Assembly (NCBI GenBank): GCA_021205725.1
Contig: JAJPWY010000033.1
Coordinates: 17,278 to 81,277, forward strand
Length of the DNA stretch: 64,000 nucleotides
From: Clostridiales bacterium
GTDB taxonomy: Bacteria; Bacillota; Clostridia; Oscillospirales; Oscillospiraceae
Reading direction: 5' to 3'
A model generated the notes under the pieces. The model saw only the letters and a program-made list of their open reading frames with translations, was not told the origin of the DNA and did no database searches. Both the position numbers and the translations under genes were made by a program. This document shows, piece after piece, positions 37,314 through 43,889 of this stretch. Position 1 is the first letter of the stretch, and every line of letters begins with the position of its first letter.

Positions 37314-38435
37314 ATGGCAGACCTGTTTGGCAATGTTCTCAATCTCCAGTGGCAGCAGGTGGTCATGTGGCTCATCGGCGGGCTGCTGATCTATCTGGCC
37401 ATCGCCAAAGACATGGAGCCTACCCTGCTGCTGCCCATCGGCTTTGGCACCATTCTGGTGAACCTGCCCCAGTCCGGGGCGGTGACCCAGATCATCGACG
37501 GCATCGAGGAGACCGGCGTGCTGGATGTGCTCTTTGACTCCGGCATCTCCAACGAACTGTTTCCCCTGCTGCTCTTTGTGGGTATCGGGGCGATGATCGA
37601 CTTCACCCCCCTGCTCTCCAACCCCAAGCTGATGATCTTCGGGGCGGCGGCCCAGTTCGGCATCTTCTTCACCCTCATCATGGCCTCTCTCCTGGGCTTT
37701 GACATCGCCGACGCCGCCTCTATCGCCATCATTGGCGCCGCCGACGGCCCCACCTCCATCTTTGTGGCAAACTACCTCAACAGCCAGTATGTGGGCCCCA
37801 TCATCGTGGTGGCCTACTCCTACATGGCCCTGGTCCCCATCATCCAGCCTCCGGTCATCCGGCTCATCACCACCCAGAAGGAGCGGCGCGTCCGGATGAA
37901 GTACGCCGGGCGGGAGGTGACCAAGACAACGAAAATCCTTTTCCCCATCATCATCACCATCATCGCCGGACTGGTGGCCCCCAGGAGCGTGGCCCTCATC
38001 GGCTTCCTCATGTTCGGCAACCTCATCCGGGAGTGCGGCGTGCTGGACAGCCTGTCCGACACCGCCCAGAAGGTGCTGGCCAACCTCATCACCCTGTTTC
38101 TGGGCATCACCGTGGCCTCCAAAATGCAGGCGGAGGCCTTCCTGAACAAGGAGACCCTGATGATTTTGGGCTTGGGCCTGGTCGCCTTCATCTTTGACAC
38201 GGTGGGCGGCGTACTGGTGGCCAAGATCTACAACCTGTTCGCTAAAGACAAAATCAACCCCATGATCGGTGCGGCGGGCATCTCCGCATTCCCCATGTCC
38301 GCCCGGGTCATCCACAAGATGGGTCTGGAGGAGGATCCCCAGAACTTCCTGCTCATGCACGCCGCCGGAGTCAACGTCTCCGGCCAGATCGCCTCGGTCA
38401 TCGCCGGGGGCCTGATTCTGACGCTGTTCGCCTGA
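37314..38435 (+). CDS. Sodium-ion-translocating decarboxylase beta subunit (OadB/GcdB family)
   Basis: OadB-type subunits couple carboxyl transfer from biotin to Na+ export. The 373 residues have about ten membrane helices, with the family motifs FGTILVNLP, GVGA-like LFVGIGAMIDFTPLLSNPK, GFDIADAASIAIIGAADGPTSIFVAN and the late INPMIGAAGISAFPMSARVIHKMG. Residues of the ion path (Asp/Ser/Asn-rich helix around ADGPTSIFVAN) are present. No alpha (carboxyltransferase) or biotin carrier gene is nearby, so the partners must be encoded elsewhere, or this is an orphan transporter-like subunit. The transcript is riboswitch-controlled. The ATG has AAAGGAG upstream. Confidence 0.88.
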   Translation: MADLFGNVLNLQWQQVVMWLIGGLLIYLAIAKDMEPTLLLPIGFGTILVNLPQSGAVTQIIDGIEETGVLDVLFDSGISNELFPLLLFVGIGAMIDFTPLLSNPKLMIFGAAAQFGIFFTLIMASLLGFDIADAASIAIIGAADGPTSIFVANYLNSQYVGPIIVVAYSYMALVPIIQPPVIRLITTQKERRVRMKYAGREVTKTTKILFPIIITIIAGLVAPRSVALIGFLMFGNLIRECGVLDSLSDTAQKVLANLITLFLGITVASKMQAEAFLNKETLMILGLGLVAFIFDTVGGVLVAKIYNLFAKDKINPMIGAAGISAFPMSARVIHKMGLEEDPQNFLLMHAAGVNVSGQIASVIAGGLILTLFA

Positions 38436-38453
38436 TAGAAAGGAGCGTTTTCT

Positions 38454-38588
38454 ATGGATATCGGAACCATCGTCCTCAAGTGTCTCATGGGCTGGCTGGG
38501 CGTCTTTGTGGTCACGCTGGTCATCATCGTGGTCATCCAGCTGCTCAACATCATCACTCTGGCCGCACAGCGGCGGAACAAGAAATAG
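38454..38588 (+). CDS. 44-residue OadG-like small membrane protein
   Basis: An ORF of 44 residues starts 18 nt after the oadB stop, with AAAGGAG before the ATG. It consists of one membrane helix (about 11-35, GWLGVFVVTLVIIVVIQLLNII) and a basic tail (AAQRRNKK). This is the size and layout of the N-terminal helix of gamma subunits (OadG), which anchor the alpha subunit and bind the beta subunit, but it lacks the Zn-binding C-terminal tail of the enterobacterial protein. It may be a minimal gamma that stabilises the beta subunit. Confidence 0.75.
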   Translation: MDIGTIVLKCLMGWLGVFVVTLVIIVVIQLLNIITLAAQRRNKK

Positions 38589-38611
38589 GCAACGGGCAAA
38601 GCCCACAGCAA

Positions 38612-38652
38612 ACCGCCCGGAGACAGACGGTGACACTTTGCCTCCGGGCGGT
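38612..38652 (+). other. 11-bp hairpin after the oadB operon
   Basis: ACCGCCCGGAG (38612-38622) and CTCCGGGCGGT (38642-38652) are perfectly complementary around 19 bases. It lacks a T tract on the plus strand, so a terminator role is uncertain; it may protect the 3' end of the mRNA. Confidence 0.5.
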
Positions 38653-38662
38653 CGGATATGAT

Positions 38663-38705
38663 ATAGAAAAGTGCCCGGCAATGCGTCTCTTGCATTGCCG
38701 GGCAC
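38663..38705 (-). terminator. Intrinsic terminator of the minus-strand RNA
   Basis: On the minus strand GTGCCCGGCAATGC and GCATTGCCGGGCAC form a perfect 14-bp stem with a 7-nt loop (38671-38705), followed by TTTTCTATAT. On the plus strand no T tract follows. Confidence 0.9.
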
Positions 38706-38885
38706 CGTATTTGCATATAAGCCCCGCCGTGGCCGTGTGACCCAGTTCAAACCTGCACAGAATGGCAGGTGGGACGCTTCCGCCTGGCTTTGCTGCTTCC
38801 AACTTCCGGCGCAAACAGCGCAGGGAGGCCTGCAAACCACCAGTCGAGAGGTGCATCCCGTATTTGAATTGTGGGTTTAAATATG
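38663..38885 (-). ncRNA. Structured non-coding RNA of unassigned class, ending in a terminator
   Basis: On the minus strand a multi-branched fold can be drawn. An outer stem pairs ACCCA..TTCAAA (38866-38880 region) with TTTGAA..TGGGT (38738-38752 region). An inner stem pairs GGGATGC with GCGTCCC. Further hairpins are CACC/GGTG, GCAGG/CCTGC, GCGC/GCGC and ACCTGC/GCAGGT. About 30 nt further comes a 14-bp terminator hairpin with TTTTCT. There is no open frame, and the coding gene upstream ends at 38929. Class is unknown; 6S RNA or the raiA motif are possible but I cannot decide. Confidence 0.6.
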
Positions 38886-38928
38886 GGCCATCACGCACCG
38901 GGCAGGGCGCTGTGACGATAGAACCGCC

Positions 38929-39252
38929 TCAGTCCTCGTCCTCGGAGGATTCCTCATCCTCCTCGTCCTCGAACATGGACTCCATAAACAGCTGATAGAC
39001 GGCATTCAGCTCATCCTCATCCTCGATGGTGACCAGCTCCTCCTCCTCGCCGTTGTCGGAGACGACCCGGAGGATAATCATGCCGTAATCCTCGTTGTCC
39101 TCGGCGGTCTCCGCCTCGTCCTCGGGGATGGTGGGGAAGAAGGACATATAGACGGAGCCGTTGTACTCCACGGTATCCAGGTACTCCAGCTCGATCTCGT
39201 TCCCGTCCTCATCCGTCAGGGTAATAAAGGTGCTCTCGAACTCATCGCCCAT
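38929..39252 (-). CDS. DUF1292 family protein
   Basis: A 107-residue, strongly acidic protein with the DUF1292 pattern: MGDEFESTFITLTDEDGNEIELEYLDTVEYNGSVYMSFFP given here as a hint of its start, then a beta-rich middle and a poly-Asp/Glu tail. DUF1292 proteins are common in Bacillota, often beside yrzL/yrrK-type genes; their function is unknown. I chose the ATG at 39252 with GGTGAG five bases upstream; a GTG at 39258 adds two residues. It may share a promoter with the RNA that follows on the same strand. Confidence 0.85.
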   Translation of the reverse strand: MGDEFESTFITLTDEDGNEIELEYLDTVEYNGSVYMSFFPTIPEDEAETAEDNEDYGMIILRVVSDNGEEEELVTIEDEDELNAVYQLFMESMFEDEEDEESSEDED

Positions 39253-39428
39253 GCGCACTCACCGGCCTTTCTGTTTCATGCTCCTATTGTACCCTGTAAC
39301 CGGGAAAAAAGCAAGGGGCGGAGGTGCTCAATTTTTGGGTTCTGTCCAAAAACGGCATTTTGACGGTATTCTGTCGAAGACAACCGGGCGAGACGGAGAC
39401 GAAATTGTGTGGCCTGCACAAAGATCGC

Positions 39429-39776
39429 TCAGGAGCCCAGATCCTCCAGCAGCGCTGACAGCGCCTGCTCATCCTCCACCGGAATGCCGGTTTCCAGGGC
39501 CTGGCGATCCTGCCGGGGGAGCAGGGCGGTGGAGACGCCGGTATAAATGACGATCTCTCCCTCCCGGAGAACGCAGATCTCACCGTCCACCGACCGGAGC
39601 ACCCAGGGAGACGAGGCCGTGTCCTCCGTCTGGGGCAGAGTGACGGACGCCTCCTGCCAGGCAGGAGACTGGGCGGTCAGGAGAGACTGGCGCTGCCAGG
39701 TCAGCAGCAGGGAGGAGTACAGGGCCAGCCCTGCCAGGGCCAGGGCGAGAGACAGGATGTGACTTCGGTTTTTCAT
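39429..39776 (-). CDS. BofC C-terminal-domain-like membrane protein
   Basis: The 115 residues comprise one N-terminal membrane helix (about 6-25), a short linker and a C-terminal domain with the BofC_C pattern: VLRSVDGEICVLREGE, then YTGVSTALLPRQDRQALETGIPV and ending LLEDLGS. BofC in Bacillus regulates sigma-K processing during sporulation. This protein has the C-terminal domain only, so it is a relative and not proven to do the same job. The ATG at 39776 has GGAGGTG eight bases upstream. Confidence 0.75.
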   Translation of the reverse strand: MKNRSHILSLALALAGLALYSSLLLTWQRQSLLTAQSPAWQEASVTLPQTEDTASSPWVLRSVDGEICVLREGEIVIYTGVSTALLPRQDRQALETGIPVEDEQALSALLEDLGS

Positions 39777-39867
39777 GAGAACAGCACCTCCGGCTCTCAT
39801 CATCCCCGGAAAAGACTGAAAATATCCTGAAAACATTCTAAAATTTTCGTGAATCAGCGGTTTTCTA

Positions 39868-39896
39868 TTGCATTGAGCGGGAAAATTTGGCATAAT
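39868..39896 (+). promoter_or_regulatory. Upstream promoter candidate of the class A PBP gene
   Basis: TTGCAT (39868-39873) and CATAAT (39891-39896), 17-bp spacing. Confidence 0.5.
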
Positions 39897-39927
39897 AGGG
39901 AAAAGACGGTTCAAGATGATTCCGAAT

Positions 39928-39956
39928 TTGCATTTATTTGGTATCTGTGGTATACT
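39928..39956 (+). promoter_or_regulatory. Proximal promoter of the class A PBP gene
   Basis: TTGCAT (39928-39933) and TATACT (39951-39956), 17-bp spacing, 57 bp before the ATG. Confidence 0.65.
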
Positions 39957-40012
39957 GTCAGGAATGAGTTTGTCCCGGCAGAGCGACCGGCACATTCCCG
40001 GAGGAACGAGAT

Positions 40013-42061
40013 ATGGCAAGTGAACGATCCGGCACAGCCGGGAGAGTGTTCAGCGGAATATTGAAATGGATCCTGATGGTGCTGGGGACGATCCTGCTCA
40101 TCGGTGCGGCGACGGCCGCTATCCTGGCAGTCTATGCCGCCAGCTATGTGCAGGAGGTAGTGGTTCCGGAGGCGGAGGAGGCCAACGCCGCCCTGTCTCT
40201 GGTGCGCTCGGACACCGACCTGACCTCCGCCATCTATTACTACGACGAGACCACCGGCACCTACCAGACGGAGCAGACGCTCTATCAGTCGGAGAACCGG
40301 GTGTGGGTGACCTATGAGGACATCCCCCAGAATCTGGTCAACGCCACGGTCGCCATCGAGGACAAGCGCTTCTGGGAGCATAACGGCGTGGACTGGACCC
40401 GCACGGCGGCGGCGGCGTTCTATATGCTCACCGGCCAGCGGCAGGAGGGCGGCTCCACCATCACCCAGCAGCTCATCAAAAACCTGACCAACAACACCGA
40501 CACGACGGTAAAGCGGAAGGTGCTGGAGATCTTCGAGGCGCTGGAATTCGACAGCACCCACACGAAGGAGGAGACTCTGGAGTGGTATCTGAACAAGATC
40601 TACCTGGGCTCCTATAACGGCACCAACTGCTATGGCATCTACACGGCGGCTCAGACCTACTTTGGCAAGGATTTGGACGAGCTGAGCCTGGCGGAGTGCG
40701 CCGCCCTGATTTCCATCACCAACAACCCCTCTGCCTACAACCCCTCCACCCACCCGGAGAACAACCTGAGACGCCGCTGCCTGGTGCTGGATCAGATGTG
40801 CGAGCAGGGCTATATCACCGAGGAGGAGCGGGACGCAGCCAAGGCGGAGGAGTTGGTGCTGGCCTCCAAGGACGATACCGAGGAGGAGGAGGAGACGACC
40901 ACCCTCTCCAGCGACTACTACTCCTGGTACACCGAGACGGTGATCTCCGCCGTCATCTCCGACCTGATGGAGACATACGAGCTGGACAGCGAGACGGCCA
41001 GTCAGCTCATCTACTCCGGCGGACTGAAAATTTACAGCTGTCTTGACCCGGAGGTTCAGGCGGCGGTGGACGAGGTCTACACGGACAGCGCTACCCTGAG
41101 TGGCCACAGGTCGGACGGCGGCCAGAACCTCTGGTCTGCCATCACCGTCATCGACAACGATACCGGCGCAGTGGTGGCAGTCTCCAACGCCTCGGGAGAA
41201 AAAACGGGAAACCGGGTGTGGAATGTGGCCACCCAGACCCTCCGGCCCCCAGGCTCCTCCATCAAGCCCCTGTCCGTCTACGCCCCCGCTCTGGAGATGG
41301 GGCTGGTCACGCCGGACTCCCTGCTGGAGGACAGCCAGATCCGCCTCAGTGACGGCACCCTGTATCCCACCAGCAACTCCGGTAAGAAGCCCACAGGCGA
41401 CCTGGTGACGGTGGAGTATGGCCTCCAGGAGTCGCTGAACACCATTGCGGTGCAGCTGCTCCAGCGGGTCAGCATCCAGTACTCCTTCAACTTCCTCCAG
41501 GAGCGGTTTGGCATCACCAGCCTGGTGGAGGAGCGAACCACCACCTCCGGCAAGTACAAGTCCGATCTGGACTTCGGCCCATTGGCTCTGGGCGGTCTGA
41601 CCGACGGCGTCTCCGTCTATGAGATGACAGCGGCCTACGCCGTCTTTGCCCGGGACGGCATCTATGTGGAGCCCTATGTCTACACCATCGTCACCAACAG
41701 CGAGGGAGAGGTCATCCTCAGTCAGGACGGCTACAGCATCACCTACGACGCCAACGGTAGCGTTATTATCACCGGCTACGCCGAGGGTGAGGCGGTGCTG
41801 AAGGAGACCACCGTTGAGGACATGGATTCCATGCTCCAAAATGTAGTAGAGAAGGGTACTGGTACCGGCGCACAGATCGATGGCGTCACAGTGGCGGGCA
41901 AGACCGGCACCACCAACGACGACTTTGACCGCTGGTTTGTGGGTTATACGGACAAGTACACCGCCGCTGTCTGGAGCGGCTATGAGTACGCAGAGAGTAT
42001 TAACTATGACGGTAACCCCTCTGTAGATATGTGGCGTGAGGTCATGGAGCTCATCAATTAA
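40013..42061 (+). CDS. Class A penicillin-binding protein (glycosyltransferase-transpeptidase)
   Basis: The protein polymerises and cross-links peptidoglycan at the outer face of the membrane. The 682 residues have one membrane helix (about 17-42). The GT51 glycosyltransferase has the catalytic motif AIEDKRFWEHNGVD and GGSTITQQLIKN. The transpeptidase has its active serine in GSSIKPLS (SxxK), and the KTG motif reads KTGTTND. The ATG at 40013 has GGAGGAACG upstream. It ends in a strong terminator. Gene context gives no hint of a special role, such as sporulation. Confidence 0.94.
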   Translation: MASERSGTAGRVFSGILKWILMVLGTILLIGAATAAILAVYAASYVQEVVVPEAEEANAALSLVRSDTDLTSAIYYYDETTGTYQTEQTLYQSENRVWVTYEDIPQNLVNATVAIEDKRFWEHNGVDWTRTAAAAFYMLTGQRQEGGSTITQQLIKNLTNNTDTTVKRKVLEIFEALEFDSTHTKEETLEWYLNKIYLGSYNGTNCYGIYTAAQTYFGKDLDELSLAECAALISITNNPSAYNPSTHPENNLRRRCLVLDQMCEQGYITEEERDAAKAEELVLASKDDTEEEEETTTLSSDYYSWYTETVISAVISDLMETYELDSETASQLIYSGGLKIYSCLDPEVQAAVDEVYTDSATLSGHRSDGGQNLWSAITVIDNDTGAVVAVSNASGEKTGNRVWNVATQTLRPPGSSIKPLSVYAPALEMGLVTPDSLLEDSQIRLSDGTLYPTSNSGKKPTGDLVTVEYGLQESLNTIAVQLLQRVSIQYSFNFLQERFGITSLVEERTTTSGKYKSDLDFGPLALGGLTDGVSVYEMTAAYAVFARDGIYVEPYVYTIVTNSEGEVILSQDGYSITYDANGSVIITGYAEGEAVLKETTVEDMDSMLQNVVEKGTGTGAQIDGVTVAGKTGTTNDDFDRWFVGYTDKYTAAVWSGYEYAESINYDGNPSVDMWREVMELIN

Positions 42062-42072
42062 ACAACGTTTCA

Positions 42073-42114
42073 CCCGGGGCTTTTCGGCGATGGCCGAGAG
42101 GCCCCGGGCTTTTT
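42073..42114 (+). terminator. Terminator of the class A PBP gene
   Basis: CCCGGGGC (42073-42080) pairs with GCCCCGGG (42101-42108), with an inner TCGGC/GCCGA stem, followed by CTTTTT. Confidence 0.9.
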
Positions 42115-42129
42115 GATGTGGACAGTCCG

Positions 42130-42158
42130 TTGCCCGGGGCAGGAAACTGTGATACAAT
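42130..42158 (+). promoter_or_regulatory. Promoter of the NTase-HTH gene
   Basis: TTGCCC (42130-42135) and TACAAT (42153-42158) with 17-bp spacing, 30 bp before the ATG at 42189. Confidence 0.6.
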
Positions 42159-42188
42159 GGAGAAAAATGAAGGAAGAAGGTCGCTGTT

Positions 42189-43106
42189 ATGCAAATCAGT
42201 CAGACGGCGGGACTCATCGAGGCGGCCAGCCCCAACGGGGCCCTCTCTCAGCGGCAGGCGGGCTCCATCACCATCCTCAAGCGCATCGTTCTGACCCTCC
42301 AGCAGGCGGGGGTCTTTCCCATCGTCGTCCTCACCGGGGCGGAGGAGGAGCTGGTGCGTTACCAGCTCTCGGATTACGGCGTCATCTTTCTCCACAGCGA
42401 GGCACAGGAGCCCATGGACGCCGTCCGCACCGGTCTGACCTATCTGGCGGACAAGTGCGGCCGGGTGGCCTATACCCCGGTGACTGCCCCCATGTTTGTC
42501 CCGGAGACCCTGCTCCGCCTCCGGGAGACGCCCGGAGACATCGTCACCCCAGTCTATCAGGGCAGGGGAGGCCATCCGGTGCTGCTCTCCGCCGCCGTTA
42601 TCCCGGAGATTTGCGCCTGGCAGGGGGAAGGCGGACTTCGGGGGGCGCTCCGGACTATGGAGGAGCGGCGAGTCCGGGTGAATGTGGAGGATGAGGGGAT
42701 TTTGGCCAGCGCCCACGATCAGGGTCAGCTGGACGCCCAGCTCTCCCGGCACAACCGGGCCATCCTCCATCCCTATATTCAGATCCGCTTCGAGCGGGAG
42801 GACCCCTTTTTCAACGACCGGCTCAAGCTGCTGCTGTTTCTCCTGTCGGACACGGAAAATCTCCGCCATGCCTGCGACCAGATGGCCCTGTCGGTGAGCA
42901 AGGCGTGGAACATGATCAACCACCTGGAGGAGGAGCTGGGCTACCCTGTCGTAGAGCGACGGCGGGGCGGCAAGAACGGAGGACAGACGGTGCTCACGGA
43001 CGCAGGGAGGGATTTTCTGCTGGCGGCCCAGCGGTACGAGGAGGCGGTAATCCGGTTTGCCCAGCAGCGGTTCCGCTCGGATTTCCTGGAGCGGGGAATG
43101 ATCTGA
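42189..43106 (+). CDS. MobA-like nucleotidyltransferase fused to a ModE/LysR-type winged helix
   Basis: The 305 residues fall into two parts. Residues 1-190 resemble the MobA/MocA nucleotidyltransferase fold (IVVLTGAEEELVRYQL, MDAVRTGLTYL, YTPVTAPMF, GRGGHPVLLS), but the catalytic loop TAAGxSxRMG is replaced by IEAASPNGALSQ, so activity is doubtful. Residues about 200-300 are a ModE/LysR-like helix-turn-helix (ALSVSKAWNMINHLEEELGYPVVERRRGG, then TDAGRDFLLAAQRYEE), the domain that reads molybdate status in ModE. It stands in front of mocA and the hydroxylases, so it is a candidate sensor/regulator of the cluster. A separate promoter precedes mocA. Confidence 0.8.
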   Translation: MQISQTAGLIEAASPNGALSQRQAGSITILKRIVLTLQQAGVFPIVVLTGAEEELVRYQLSDYGVIFLHSEAQEPMDAVRTGLTYLADKCGRVAYTPVTAPMFVPETLLRLRETPGDIVTPVYQGRGGHPVLLSAAVIPEICAWQGEGGLRGALRTMEERRVRVNVEDEGILASAHDQGQLDAQLSRHNRAILHPYIQIRFEREDPFFNDRLKLLLFLLSDTENLRHACDQMALSVSKAWNMINHLEEELGYPVVERRRGGKNGGQTVLTDAGRDFLLAAQRYEEAVIRFAQQRFRSDFLERGMI

Positions 43107-43148
43107 GGAATTTTGCAGCCCACAGACCGAATGACTTTCAGAAAGCAT

Positions 43149-43176
43149 TTGCTATTGTGACCGGATCGGGTATAAT
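43149..43176 (+). promoter_or_regulatory. Promoter of mocA and the hydroxylase operon
   Basis: TTGCTA (43149-43154) and a perfect TATAAT (43171-43176), 16-bp spacing, about 45 bp before the start. It would drive mocA and the hydroxylase genes as far as 49920. Confidence 0.65.
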
Positions 43177-43220
43177 GGAACTGTTATAATGGCGTCTTTT
43201 CAAAAAGGAGGGCGGTGTCT

Positions 43221-43889
43221 GTGTCCAGGCTGGCGGGACTGGTGACAGCGGCAGGGCAGTCCTCCCGGATGGGGGCGTTTAAGCCTCTGCTTCCCTTAGG
43301 GGAGCATACCGTCATTGAGAGAACGGTGAGCAGCCTGCTCACCGGCGGAGCAGGGTCGGTGACAGTGGTCACCGGCTACCGGGGAGACGAGGTGGAGGCC
43401 GTCCTCTCCCGGCGCTTCGGCAGACAGGTGAGCTTTATCCGCAACGGAGACTTCGCCTCCACCGATATGCTCCAATCTGTCCGGCTGGGCTGCGGAGCGC
43501 TGCCCTGCTGCGACGCCTTTTTCCTCCTGCCGGGGGATATGCCTGCCGTAGGGGAGGAGACCTTCCGCCTGCTGGCGGACGCCTGGAGCGAGACGCCGGA
43601 CAGGGTCATCTTTCCCACCCTGAACGGACGACGAAAGCATCCGCCTCTTATCCCGGCAGCCTTTCTCCCGGAGATTCTGTCCTTTCACGGAGAGGGCGGT
43701 CTTCGGGCGTTTTGGGGACAGCTGGGCGGGCGACTGCGCACCGTCCCGGCAGAGGATCCGGGCACCGGGCTTGACCTGGACACCCCGGAGGACTACCGAA
43801 CCTGCCTGGCCCTGCTGGAGGGCCGACGGAGGCAAAAAGCATCTTCTGATACTGATTTGAAACAACATGACTGGAGGGAACCCCGATGA
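43221..43889 (+). CDS. mocA: Molybdenum cofactor cytidylyltransferase-like protein (MocA)
   Basis: MocA attaches CMP to molybdopterin, giving the MCD form needed by xanthine-dehydrogenase-type enzymes. The 222 residues have an intact catalytic loop GLVTAAGQSSRMG with the substrate Lys in AFKPLLPLG, a DMPAVGEETF metal site and GEGGLRAFWGQLGG. The open frame begins with GTG at 43215 or GTG at 43221; AGGAGG (43206-43211) sits 3 or 9 bases upstream, so 43221 is the better start. The gene overlaps the next by four bases, so it is co-translated with the hydroxylase it serves. Confidence 0.88.
   Translation: MSRLAGLVTAAGQSSRMGAFKPLLPLGEHTVIERTVSSLLTGGAGSVTVVTGYRGDEVEAVLSRRFGRQVSFIRNGDFASTDMLQSVRLGCGALPCCDAFFLLPGDMPAVGEETFRLLADAWSETPDRVIFPTLNGRRKHPPLIPAAFLPEILSFHGEGGLRAFWGQLGGRLRTVPAEDPGTGLDLDTPEDYRTCLALLEGRRRQKASSDTDLKQHDWREPR

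Noticed and set aside
38663..38885. SRP (4.5S) RNA
   Set aside because: GGAAGCAGC resembles the SRP domain IV, but the conserved GGTCAGGTCCGGAAGG loop and paired internal loops are absent.
39911..42157. Open frame of about 750 codons on the minus strand
   Set aside because: It is the antisense shadow of the class A PBP gene, whose motifs are unmistakable. No ribosome site or domain supports the minus-strand frame.
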